Source: Paeniglutamicibacter psychrophenolicus
GTDB lineage: Bacteria > Actinomycetota > Actinomycetes > Actinomycetales > Micrococcaceae
Reading direction: 5' to 3'
Assembly (NCBI RefSeq): GCF_017876575.1
Contig: NZ_JAGIOE010000001.1
Location: 1,798,001 to 1,862,000, forward strand
Length of the DNA stretch: 64,000 bases
Shown here: piece by piece, positions 9,946-17,847 of the stretch
Layout of the letters: every line of letters starts with the position of its first letter
How positions within the stretch are numbered: position 1 is the first letter of the stretch
Position numbers and translations under genes: made by a program
Notes under the pieces: model-generated
The model's input: the letters and a program-made list of their open reading frames with translations, nothing else
What the model was told of the DNA's origin: nothing
The model's database searches: none

Positions 9946-10020
9946 GGGGACTCCCAAATATTGCGGCAAAGGTACTTGGCCCAGCCTAGCTGAGGTAGCA
10001 TCATAGAACTGAAACAATCA

Positions 10021-10123
10021 CGACAGGGGAGCGTCGTGCGGGGCAACCCGCACCTAGGCGCTGAGAGTGCGGATAACCGCAGACCCTCGAACCTGCCCCG
10101 GCTAGTACCGGCGAAGGAAGTCG
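10021..10123 (+). promoter_or_regulatory. TPP riboswitch aptamer (THI element)
   Basis: The canonical thiamine pyrophosphate aptamer elements occur in order: GCTGAGAGTGCGG near 10060, ACCCTCGAACCTG near 10084, and GGCTAGTACCGGCGAAGGAA near 10100. The outer stem can form from CGAC at 10021-10024 with GTCG at 10120-10123. It lies about 75 bases upstream of ykoE, so it should switch the ECF transporter off when thiamine pyrophosphate is plentiful. Confidence 0.93.
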
Positions 10124-10131
10124 AGTTCTCA

Positions 10132-10190
10132 GGGGTGCGCGCGGAAGCGGAATATGCGCGCATTCCCTCCCCTCCTTGAATCCAAGGAGG
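10132..10190 (+). promoter_or_regulatory. Expression platform with Shine-Dalgarno-masking hairpin
   Basis: Two hairpins follow the aptamer. The first pairs 10132-10142 with 10156-10166 (11 pairs, two of them G-U). The second pairs CCTCCTTG (10171-10178) with CAAGGAGG (10183-10190) around the loop AATC; the right arm is the ribosome-binding site of ykoE. CTCCCCT at 10167-10173 is complementary to AGGGGAG at 10025-10031 in the aptamer, so the free aptamer strand could open the masking hairpin. This points to control of translation rather than termination, since there is no U-tract. Confidence 0.75.
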
Positions 10191-10199
10191 ATCAACACC

Positions 10200-10826
10200 A
10201 TGGGTATCACCCACCAGCCCGCCGGGCACAAAACGGCAACCACATCCTGGCGCGTCGTCGACATCGTCATCGCGGCCGTCATCGCCGTGTCCTCGGGCGT
10301 CATCTTCTGGGCGTGGAACAGCACCCACCACCTGCTCGACGTCCTCTTCCTGGCCTTCCCGCCCTCGGCCGCACTGGTCTCGGGCATGTGGCTCTTCCCC
10401 GCGGTGCTCGGCGCACTGATCATCCGCAAGCCCGGCGCGGCGCTCTTCTGCGAACTGGTCGCCGCGATGGTCTCCGCGCTCATGGGCTCGGAATTCGGGC
10501 TGACGGTCCTGGCCTCGGGCCTGATCCAGGGCCTGGGCGCCGAAGCGGTCTTCGCCGCGTTCCGCTACCGCACCTTCAACCTGCCCGTGGCGCTGCTGGC
10601 CGGCGCCGGGGCAGGACTCTTCGGAAGCATCAACGACACCTTCATCTTCCGCTGGTTCCCCGAATACACCACCGGAATGCTCTTGGCCTACATCGGGTTC
10701 ATGACCATCTCGGGCATCGTCATTGCCGGGCTGCTCTCCTTCCTGGGAACCCGTGCCCTGGCCAAGACCGGCGCACTGGGAGCGCTTGCCAGCCGCAAGG
10801 CAGCCACCGAACCCATCCTCGGCTGA
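10200..10826 (+). CDS. ykoE: ECF transporter S component, YkoE family
   Basis: A 208-residue membrane protein with five or six hydrophobic segments matching YkoE, the substrate-binding (S) subunit of energy-coupling-factor transporters for hydroxymethylpyrimidine or thiamine. Typical blocks are TTSWRVVDIVIAAVIAVSSG at the start, GMWLFPAVLGALIIRKPGAALFCE, and GLIQGLGAEAVFA in the middle. The ATG at 10200 follows an ideal AAGGAGG at ten bases. Its position after a TPP riboswitch supports a thiamine-related substrate. The stop overlaps the start of the ATPase gene (TGATG). Confidence 0.93.
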   Translation: MGITHQPAGHKTATTSWRVVDIVIAAVIAVSSGVIFWAWNSTHHLLDVLFLAFPPSAALVSGMWLFPAVLGALIIRKPGAALFCELVAAMVSALMGSEFGLTVLASGLIQGLGAEAVFAAFRYRTFNLPVALLAGAGAGLFGSINDTFIFRWFPEYTTGMLLAYIGFMTISGIVIAGLLSFLGTRALAKTGALGALASRKAATEPILG

Positions 10827-13213
10827 TGGGCACGGGCATCACCATGTCTTCAGCCTCGATGCTGCATCGCGAAAACGACAGCGCAGCCACGCTGCAACAC
10901 CGCAGCGACGCGGTGTCCGTCAGCGTCAGGAACTGGGCGTGGCGGCACGCCGGACGCGCCCACGCAGCGCTCTCTGGCCTGGACCTGGAGATCCGGGCCG
11001 GGGAACGCGTGTTGCTGGCCGGGCCCTCGGGCGCCGGGAAATCCACGCTGCTCTACGCGCTGGCCGGGGTCCTGGACGAGGACGACGAAACCTATTCCTC
11101 CGGCGAACTGCTGCTGGACGGGGCTCCTGCGGCCCAGGGCCGCGGACTGGTCGGGCTCATGCAGCAGGACCCCGAGACCCAGGTCGTCCAGGCCCGGGTC
11201 GGGGACGATGTGGCCTTCGGCGCGGAGAACCTTTCGGTGCCGCCCGCGCAGATCCGGCAACGGATTGTCGATGCACTCGACGCCGTGGGACTCGATGTCC
11301 CGCAGGACCACCCCACCTCCGCGCTTTCGGGCGGGCAAAAGCAGCGCCTGGCCCTGGCCGGGATCCTGGCCATGGGCCCGGGGCTGGTGTTGCTGGACGA
11401 GCCCACGGCAAACCTGGACCCGGACGGGGTGCTGGAGGTCCGCGACGCGGTGCTGGCCGCACTGGATTCCACCGGCGCGACCCTGCTGATCGTCGAACAC
11501 CGGCTCGAGGCGTGGGCGGCGCACATGGACCGGGTCATCGTGCTGGAACCGGGCGGCGGCATCGCCCATGACGGCACCCCCGCCGAGCTCTTTGCCCCGG
11601 GCCCGGTCCGCGAGAAACTGATTGCCGCAGGGGTCTGGGTGCCCGGGTACACCCCGGCGTTCGATCCGTTGCCTGCCCCCGAACAGCCCGGTGCGTTGCT
11701 GCTGGAGGCCACGGACCTTGCAGTCACGCGCAAGCGCGGCGCCAAGCCGGCCGCTTCCGGCCTGGCCCTGCGCCTGGGTGCGGGCGAGGCCTGGTGCGTA
11801 CGCGGGGCCAACGGCTCGGGCAAGTCGACCTTCGCCCTGACCCTTGGCGGACTGCTGCCGGTCGGATCCGGCACGGTGCTGGCCACCGGGGAACTGGCGT
11901 CCGGCACCGAGGCACGGCCCTACCACTGGCGCGCCACCGAATTGGTGGGACGGATCGGCTCGGTCTTCCAGGAGCCCGAGCACCAATTCGTCACCAACAC
12001 CGTGGCCGAGGAACTGGCCTACGGACCGCGGCACGCGGTCAAGCCGGGAACCCGGGAACCGCTGTTCACCGAGCAGGAGATCTCCTTGCGGGTCTCGTCG
12101 CTGCTGTCCCGGCTGCGGCTGGGACACCTGGCGGAGGCAAACCCCTTCACCCTCTCGGGCGGGGAAAAGCGCCGGCTCTCGGTCGCCACGGTGCTGGCCG
12201 CGGGCCCGCAGGTCCTCATCCTTGACGAGCCGACCTTCGGCCAGGACGCCAACACCTGGCGCGAACTGGCCCTGCTGCTGCGCGAGGAACTGGCCCGCGG
12301 AACCGCGATCATCGCTGTGACGCACGACGCCGACTTCGCCCGCGCCCTGGGCGCGCACGAATTCGTGCTGGCGTCCCCGGCCACCGCTGAGGGCACCGCC
12401 CCCGTCGCCGCACGGCCCGGGTTGCTCGAGGCCGATGTGCGCGGGGGGACAAGCTTCCTGGGCCGGGCCAACCCGCTGGCCAAGCTGGCCGCCGTCGCGC
12501 TGGCCACGATCCCGCTGGTCGCGTCCATGGACTGGGTCAGCAGCGGGATCGTGGTGGCCGCGACGATCCTGGCGCTGCCGCTGGCCGGGCTGTCGATCCC
12601 GCGCTTCCTGGCCCGCGGCTGGCCGCTGCTGCTCGCCGCGATCTTCGGGGCCTGGGGCACCGCGCTGGTGGGCAACGACTCCGGGGCGGTGCTGCTGGAT
12701 CTTGGCCTCTTCACCATCACCGAGGGCTCGCTCGCCGCCGGTGCGGCCACCGGGATGCGCGCCTTTGCGGTGGCGATCCCGGCGGTGCTGGTGCTGTTCA
12801 CCACCGATCCGACGGACCTGGCCAACGCGCTGGCGCAAAAGGCGCGGTTGCCGCACCGCTTTGTGCTCGGCGCGCTGGCGGGCATGCGGCTGCTGGGTCT
12901 GTTGATCGAGGAATGGACCACGCTGGGCATGGCCCGGCGGGCCCGGGGAGTGGGCAGCCGCGGCTCGGCCGCGGCCCGGCTGCGGGCGAACCTGGGGCAG
13001 GTCTTCGGGCTGCTGGTCCAGGCCATCCGGCGGGCCTCCCGGCTGGCGGTGACCATGGAGGCCAAGGGCTTCGGCACCGCCGAACGGACCTGGCTGCGGC
13101 CCTCGAGATACGGCCTGCGGGATGCGGGGATCGTTGCCGCCGGGCTGCTGCTGGGCACCGCCGCAACATGGGCATCGTTGGCCCTGGGCACCTGGAACCT
13201 GGTCTGGAGCTAG
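10826..13213 (+). CDS. ykoD: ECF transporter ATPase-ATPase-T fusion (YkoD plus YkoC)
   Basis: A 795-residue protein carrying three units of an ECF transporter. The first ATPase has Walker A GPSGAGKST (residues 66-74), signature LSGGQKQR and Walker B VLLDEPTANLD. The second has Walker A GANGSGKST (about residue 327), signature LSGGEKRR (about 442) and LILDEPTFGQD. From about residue 546 onward lies an EcfT (CbiQ-like) membrane domain, with several helices and the coupling motifs ARRARG and EAKGFG. It powers uptake of the YkoE substrate. The start overlaps the ykoE stop as TGATG; a second ATG at 10844 is possible. The last base of its TAG stop is the first base of an insertion-sequence end. Confidence 0.9.
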   Translation: MGTGITMSSASMLHRENDSAATLQHRSDAVSVSVRNWAWRHAGRAHAALSGLDLEIRAGERVLLAGPSGAGKSTLLYALAGVLDEDDETYSSGELLLDGAPAAQGRGLVGLMQQDPETQVVQARVGDDVAFGAENLSVPPAQIRQRIVDALDAVGLDVPQDHPTSALSGGQKQRLALAGILAMGPGLVLLDEPTANLDPDGVLEVRDAVLAALDSTGATLLIVEHRLEAWAAHMDRVIVLEPGGGIAHDGTPAELFAPGPVREKLIAAGVWVPGYTPAFDPLPAPEQPGALLLEATDLAVTRKRGAKPAASGLALRLGAGEAWCVRGANGSGKSTFALTLGGLLPVGSGTVLATGELASGTEARPYHWRATELVGRIGSVFQEPEHQFVTNTVAEELAYGPRHAVKPGTREPLFTEQEISLRVSSLLSRLRLGHLAEANPFTLSGGEKRRLSVATVLAAGPQVLILDEPTFGQDANTWRELALLLREELARGTAIIAVTHDADFARALGAHEFVLASPATAEGTAPVAARPGLLEADVRGGTSFLGRANPLAKLAAVALATIPLVASMDWVSSGIVVAATILALPLAGLSIPRFLARGWPLLLAAIFGAWGTALVGNDSGAVLLDLGLFTITEGSLAAGAATGMRAFAVAIPAVLVLFTTDPTDLANALAQKARLPHRFVLGALAGMRLLGLLIEEWTTLGMARRARGVGSRGSAAARLRANLGQVFGLLVQAIRRASRLAVTMEAKGFGTAERTWLRPSRYGLRDAGIVAAGLLLGTAATWASLALGTWNLVWS

Positions 13214-13991
13214 GGAGTGTCTCCCCATGGGGATTTCTCGATGTCCGCGCTCCGGATGGGCACGGCATGGAGCACTGAGGCCGGGCGGTAGGCCAGGGCG
13301 CGCAAGGCGCAGCGCGTCGCCATGCCGCGCCACTGCTTCAGGGCGTTAGAGCTGCGCTCCACTTTCGTTGCGCCGCTTGTAGGCTTCTTTGTCATGGTTC
13401 ACCGGGCGGCCGCCTGCCGAGTCCTTGCGCTTGCGGTTGGCTTTCTGGTCGTCCTTTTTGGTGATCACGCACTGGATGCAGCGCTCGCGCAGGAGTTTCC
13501 TGTTGCCCCGGGATGATGAGGCCTTGTCGGCGATGGCCCGTTCGGCGCTTCTCCGGGTGGTTCAGGTCGCGGGGTTCTTGATGTTCAGGGCGTCCAAGAG
13601 GACTTGAACATCGGGGAGTCGCCGGCCTGCCCGCGTCCACCGACAACTCCCAGCCGATCCGGCCGCTGGCTTGGGGGTGGCCCAGCAGGGTCGCCAACAC
13701 CGTGTTGCAGCTGCCGTCGGCGGCGTAGCGGCGGTGGCGCTTCCACACGGTCTTTCAGGACCCGAAGTGCTCGGGCAGGTCGCGTCAGGGGAGGCCGTCG
13801 CGGTAGCGGTGGACGATGCTCAACCACGAGTCGGTGGTCCGCGAACCGGCGCCCCGCCCGGCCCGTGGTATCGGGCATGAACGGGGCGATCGGCTCCCCT
13901 GGACATCGCAGAGGCGGGTGCAACGCGAATTCAGCCGATATCCATGCCGAACCACGCCAATCCGAATTGGATGAAGGTCCTATTACTCCCC
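13213..13991 (-). mobile_element. Decayed IS5-family insertion sequence
   Basis: About 780 bases bounded at 13213-13226 by GGGAGTGTCTCCCC and at 13985-13991 by ACTCCCC (inverted, degenerate). The interior, read on the minus strand, contains pieces of an IS5-family (IS427-like) transposase in several frames. The element fills the gap between the stop codons of the ECF fusion and of the small secreted protein. No target-site duplication is evident. It is shorter than an intact element of this type, consistent with an internal deletion, and cannot encode a working transposase. Confidence 0.75.
13230..13900 (-). pseudogene. IS5-family transposase remnant
   Basis: Fragments recognisable in order on the minus strand: GRRFADHRLVVE near 13860, VWKRHRRYAADGS near 13745 with LATLLGHPQ, WELSVDA near 13655, GQAGDSPMF near 13600, KEAYKRRN near 13375, and ERSSNALKQWRGMATR near 13340, followed by LAYRPASVLHAV. 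The family's usual text between the first catalytic Asp (SVD) and GQANDSPMF is missing, so a stretch of the catalytic core has been deleted. Stop codons and at least three frame changes (for example between KRRN and ERSSN around 13365) make it non-functional. Confidence 0.8.
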
Positions 13992-14354
13992 GCAACCTGA
14001 TTGAACACCATGGGTGGTCTGGCGTGCCGTGGCGCCGCCGTCACACCAGGCGCTGTTTTGCAGCAGCCACGAGAAGCCGTCGGTGGAAGCGTTGAGGTAG
14101 TTTCCGTTGGCGCCGGGCAGGCCCGCCCCAACTGAAGGGATGGATCCTGGGGTGCCGAAGCCCCAGGCAGCTTCCGGGACGCCGATGCTGGGCAGCCACA
14201 CCCAGTTGCCAACGATGACGGGTGCGGTGCAGGTCATTCCGCAGGCAGCCGGCGGGCGGCTGACGTTGAGACAGTCGTCGGCCATGGCGGCCGTTGGGGC
14301 AAGGAGGGCCAGGGCGGCGGTTGCGCCGGCCACGGCCAGGAACCTTCTGAGCAT
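13983..14354 (-). CDS. Small secreted cysteine-containing protein, unknown function
   Basis: A 123-residue protein with a clear Sec signal peptide (MLRRFLAVAGATAALALLAP, cleavage likely after AMA). The mature part is rich in Gly, Ala, Trp and Cys (DDCLN, AACGMTC, SAWCDGG, SGCGE) and could be held by disulfides outside the cell. GGAG lies six bases before the ATG. I do not recognise a family. The last codons (GGGGAGTAA) run into the end of the neighbouring insertion sequence, so the original C-terminus may have been lost and replaced by an element-supplied stop. Confidence 0.6.
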   Translation of the reverse strand: MLRRFLAVAGATAALALLAPTAAMADDCLNVSRPPAACGMTCTAPVIVGNWVWLPSIGVPEAAWGFGTPGSIPSVGAGLPGANGNYLNASTDGFSWLLQNSAWCDGGATARQTTHGVQSGCGE

Positions 14355-14845
14355 GATGAACTCCGAACTTTGGGCCCGGTAAATGGATGCCCGGACCGTT
14401 TGTTGTTTCGAACCAGTACACGCAAAAGCGTTAACGGCGGCACAATGGTGTCGTCCGAATTTCACATCGATTCCCCAGCCTGGGTTCAGACTAGCCCTGC
14501 ACGGTCAACGGCAGCAATAGCCGGTGACAGTGAATCTGGAACCGTCATGTTCAACGGATAACGTGTGGTCGCTCCGCGGCGCCCTCGGGTTGCCCTGCAG
14601 CGGTGATCCCGAGAATTGGGCTTTTCGCCACCGGCATCGTTGCTGCCATGTATCTGGGCACCGCACAGACCACCGCGGCGATCCCGGAACGGCTGGGGCA
14701 CGGGGTGGTGTTCCCACCCGAACAGGCCCGCTGAGGCCAGATGCACGTGAATTCACCCGACAACCATGCCGAACCACGCCAACCGGAATTGGGGGACACT
14801 CCCCGGGCGCAGGACCCGCTTGTTTCCGCCATGTGCACCCCGGGG
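14355..14845. other. Non-coding or degenerate stretch with an IS end
   Basis: Between the secreted-protein gene and the NUDIX gene I see no convincing complete gene. The right part holds a second copy of the insertion-sequence end (14742-14804). A short plus-strand frame from GTG 14603 to TGA 14734 encodes 43 residues with one hydrophobic stretch (IGLFATGIVAAMYLG) and could be the tail of a gene destroyed by rearrangement, but it has no good ribosome-binding site and I cannot assign it. Confidence 0.5.
14742..14804 (-). repeat. Solo IS5-family end, second copy
   Basis: This stretch repeats, in the same orientation, the right end of the decayed insertion sequence at 13919-13970; both contain CATGCCGAACCACGCCAA and GAATTGG. 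Here the terminal inverted repeat is better preserved (GGGGGACACTCCCC at 14791-14804, the complement of GGGGAGTGTCCCCC) and matches GGGAGTGTC at 13213. The rest of the element is absent, so it is a relic of a second insertion or a rearrangement. Confidence 0.7.
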
Positions 14846-15307
14846 TTACCGGGTGAAGCCCAGGGACGCGATGGCCGGAAGGGTCCCGGCAGCAAGGTTC
14901 TGCAGCACGTAGCGTTCATGCTCCGGCATGGGCTCGGGCAGGTGGTCCAGGTCGAACCATTCCATGGCGGCGCACTTTTCCGGTTCCATGATGCGGGCCT
15001 CGCCCCGCCACACCGTGGTGGCGAAGAAGAAATCCACGCGCTGGGCACGCGGCGAATCGCCGCCATTGGTGCGGTGCAGGGTCGACAGCGGAACGAGGTC
15101 CGCCGGGTCCAGCAGGACCCCGGTCTCCTCGGCGGCCTCGCGCACCGCCGCGGCGAGCACCGATTCGCCCGCTTCCACGTGCCCGGCCGCGGCACAGGCC
15201 CAGTGCCCGTCCATGAACCCGGTGTTCTGCCGCAATTGCAGCAGCACCTGCGCGTCGCGGCGGAACACCACGTAGGCGGCCGGCACCACTTGGAACAGCT
15301 CTTGCAC
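14846..15307 (-). CDS. NUDIX hydrolase
   Basis: A 153-residue protein with a full NUDIX box: GHVEAGESVLAAAVREAAEE followed by TGV, i.e. Gx5Ex7REUxEExGU with all catalytic glutamates. The N-terminus (VQELFQVVPAAYVVFRRDAQ) gives the first beta strands. It should hydrolyse a nucleoside diphosphate linked to another moiety; the substrate is unknown. I chose the GTG at 15307 because GAGG lies seven bases upstream and the protein then has the usual compact NUDIX length. It lies just downstream of pabC on the same strand. Confidence 0.87.
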   Translation of the reverse strand: MQELFQVVPAAYVVFRRDAQVLLQLRQNTGFMDGHWACAAAGHVEAGESVLAAAVREAAEETGVLLDPADLVPLSTLHRTNGGDSPRAQRVDFFFATTVWRGEARIMEPEKCAAMEWFDLDHLPEPMPEHERYVLQNLAAGTLPAIASLGFTR

Positions 15308-15366
15308 GATGGAACCTCGAATCCGTTGCTTCACCCCCCGGCAGCGGGGGATGGCCGATGGGCAGC

Positions 15367-16242
15367 TTATTGGATGGCGTCGACCATGGCCGTGAGCTCG
15401 GCATGCAGCTGCCCGTCGCGGGCGATGGCGGTGCCGTCGATGGAGTTCACCGGGGTGAGCAGGCGGACGCTGGAGACCAGCCACACACCCTCGGCATCCA
15501 GCAGGTTTTCCGGGGTCAGTGGCCCGTAGCCCAGTTCCCACCCGGCCTCTCGGGCGGCGGAGAAAATGGCGCCCTGGGTGGTTCCCGGCAGGATGCCGGT
15601 TTCCAGGGTCGGGGTGATCAACCGCTTGGTGTCCCCGTCGCGGTGCGCGATCAGCACCGTGGAGGTGGGGCCCTCCAGCACGATTCCGTCGCTTGAGGTG
15701 AAGATGACGTCATCGGCGCCCAACTTCTTGGCGTGGCGCAGTGCCGCCATGTTCACCGCGTAGGACAGGGTCTTGGCGCCCATCAACAGCCAGGGGGCGC
15801 GCTCGGCCACCCTGGAGTCGTAGCCGCGGTCCAGGAAGATCACCGAGATCCCGCTCTGGCGCTGTCGGCGACCCAGCTCGGGGGCGGGGGAGACCATGAC
15901 CCAGGAGGTGCCGTGGCCGGTGCCCTCGGTGCCGCGGGTGGCCACGAGCTTCACCACCGCTTCCTCGGCCGGGGTTGCGGCATCGAATGCCGCCACGGCG
16001 GTGGCGATAGCCGCGCGCCACGCTTCCTCATGCGGAACCAGCAGGTCGCAGGTCGAGGCAGAGACGCGCAGCCGCGCCAGGTGGGCGTCGATCTTGCGCA
16101 CGATCCCGTCGGTGTACAGCGCGGATTCGAAGATCCCGTCCCCGCGGGTCACTCCCTGGTCAAGGACCGAAAGCTGGGCGGTGGCGGCATCGGCGACGCG
16201 GCCGGCGGGAAAATCGGGATCGAGGAACACAAGAGCAGTCAT
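15367..16242 (-). CDS. pabC: Aminodeoxychorismate lyase
   Basis: A 291-residue class IV aminotransferase-fold protein with QLSVLDQGVTRGDGIFES near the N-terminus, the PLP-lysine context LLMGAKTLSYAVNMAALRHA, and DDVIFTSSDGIVLEGPTSTV and ETGILPGTTQGAI in the C-terminal half. The KTLSYAVNM region fits 4-amino-4-deoxychorismate lyase better than branched-chain aminotransferase; either reading remains possible. In the folate pathway it releases pyruvate to give p-aminobenzoate. The partner PabB is encoded about 10 kb away at 25777-27819. The ATG at 16242 gives MTALVFLDPD; an upstream extension in frame looks non-coding. Confidence 0.83.
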   Translation of the reverse strand: MTALVFLDPDFPAGRVADAATAQLSVLDQGVTRGDGIFESALYTDGIVRKIDAHLARLRVSASTCDLLVPHEEAWRAAIATAVAAFDAATPAEEAVVKLVATRGTEGTGHGTSWVMVSPAPELGRRQRQSGISVIFLDRGYDSRVAERAPWLLMGAKTLSYAVNMAALRHAKKLGADDVIFTSSDGIVLEGPTSTVLIAHRDGDTKRLITPTLETGILPGTTQGAIFSAAREAGWELGYGPLTPENLLDAEGVWLVSSVRLLTPVNSIDGTAIARDGQLHAELTAMVDAIQ

Positions 16243-16343
16243 GGATACCAGATTACCTCCGGGCACGCGGTTCCCCGGTGTTCCACGCACTGGCGGTAGT
16301 CTGGGACAAAGATCCGGAACCACACTCTGGCAAGGAGGGATCC

Positions 16344-17834
16344 ATGAACGAGGGCAACGACGCGCTGACGATTGGCGCCGCCTTGTGGTCCGTGGCGGTG
16401 GGGATCGAGCTGACCATCCGCATCACCATGGTGGGCATCGTGCCCGGCAACCGCCGCCCCACCACCGCCATGGCCTGGCTGCTGGCGATCTTCTTCATCC
16501 CCGTGGTGGGCCTGCTGCTCTACCTGCTCTTTGCCAACATCAAGCTTTCGAGGCGCCGGATCGAACGGCAGAAAAACGTCAACGAATCGATCCTCGAAGC
16601 CACCCAGCACATGATCGGCGGAAACCGCTCGCCCGAGGCCCCGGACTGGGTGCTCTCGGCGGTCGAGCTGAACCGGACCCTGGGGGCGCTGCCGCTGCAG
16701 GCCGGGAACGCGGTGGAATTCATCACCGGGTACCGCGAATCCCTCGATGCGATGCGCCTGGAGATCGACAAGGCCCGACGCTACGTGCACGTGCAGTTCT
16801 ACATCATCGGCGAGGACGATGTGTACGTCGGCCCGATTCTCGAGGCCCTGGAACACGCGGTCGCCCGCGGGGTCAAGGTGCGGGTGCTCTTCGACCACCT
16901 GGGCTCGCTGCGCGTGAAAGGCTACTTCGGGTTGATTCGGCGGATGAGTGCGGCCGGGATCAATTGGCGGCGGATGCTTCCGCTGGCACCCTTCCAGCGG
17001 CGATGGCGGCGCCCGGATCTGCGCAACCACCGCAAGATCGTGGTTGTGGACGGGCAGGTCGCCTTCACCGGTTCGCAGAACCTCATCGAGCCCGGATACA
17101 AGCGTGCATCCGCGCACAAGATCGGCCGCGAATGGGTCGAGCTGATGGCCAAGGTCCGCGGTCCGCTGGTGACCAGCCTGGACGTGGTCTTTGCCACCGA
17201 CTGGTCGCAGGAATCCGACGAGGACCTGCTCCACGATCTGGCCGCGGTGGAGGATGCCATGCGCGAGGCACCCGACGCGGGTGAGGACATCGGCCAGCTG
17301 GTGCCCAGCGGGCCGGGCTTCGAGGCGGAGAACAACCTGCGGCTGTTCAACACGCTGATCTATTCGGCCACCGAACGGCTCTCGATCACCAGCCCCTACT
17401 TCGTCCCGGACGATTCGCTGCTCTATGCCATCACCACCGCCGCCCAGCGCGGGGTGGCGGTGGAATTGTTCGTCTGCGAGAAGGGCGACCAGGCCCTGGT
17501 GCAGCACGCCCAGCAGTCCTACTACGAGGCACTCCTGCGCGCCGGGGTGCGGATCTACCGGTACAAGGCGCCCACGGTGCTGCATTCAAAGTGCATGGCA
17601 GTGGACGACGAGGTGGTGGTCATGGGCTCCTCCAACATGGACATGCGCTCCTTCTCGCTGAACCTCGAGATCACCCTGATGCTCCTGGGCTCCGACCTGG
17701 TCAACGAGTTGATGAAGGTGCAGGACGGGTACCGGGCCAACTCCACCGAGCTGACCCTGGAGCAATGGTCCAAGCGCACCCCGGTGAGCCGCTGGATCGA
17801 CAACGTCGCCCGGCTCTCGGCCACCTTGCAATAG
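16344..17834 (+). CDS. cls: Cardiolipin synthase
   Basis: A 496-residue protein with two N-terminal membrane helices (about residues 10-30 and 42-65) and two phospholipase D catalytic motifs: NHRKIVVVDGQVAFTGSQNL (about residue 228) and HSKCMAVDDEVVVMGSSNMD (about residue 413), each HxKxxxxD. This is the bacterial PLD-type cardiolipin synthase that makes cardiolipin at the inner membrane from phosphatidylglycerol. The start ATG follows AAGGAGGGA at ideal distance. It is divergent from pabC and converges on the tetR gene with only 13 bases between stops. Confidence 0.93.
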   Translation: MNEGNDALTIGAALWSVAVGIELTIRITMVGIVPGNRRPTTAMAWLLAIFFIPVVGLLLYLLFANIKLSRRRIERQKNVNESILEATQHMIGGNRSPEAPDWVLSAVELNRTLGALPLQAGNAVEFITGYRESLDAMRLEIDKARRYVHVQFYIIGEDDVYVGPILEALEHAVARGVKVRVLFDHLGSLRVKGYFGLIRRMSAAGINWRRMLPLAPFQRRWRRPDLRNHRKIVVVDGQVAFTGSQNLIEPGYKRASAHKIGREWVELMAKVRGPLVTSLDVVFATDWSQESDEDLLHDLAAVEDAMREAPDAGEDIGQLVPSGPGFEAENNLRLFNTLIYSATERLSITSPYFVPDDSLLYAITTAAQRGVAVELFVCEKGDQALVQHAQQSYYEALLRAGVRIYRYKAPTVLHSKCMAVDDEVVVMGSSNMDMRSFSLNLEITLMLLGSDLVNELMKVQDGYRANSTELTLEQWSKRTPVSRWIDNVARLSATLQ

Positions 17835-17847
17835 GCTGAACCGCCAC

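Noticed and set aside
10850-13333. An 827-codon minus-strand frame opposite the ECF fusion.
   Set aside because: Gln/Gly/Arg-rich shadow of the ATPase gene; no homology-like motifs.
14741-15529. A plus-strand frame across the NUDIX gene.
   Set aside because: It is antisense to the clear NUDIX box and begins inside the insertion-sequence end.
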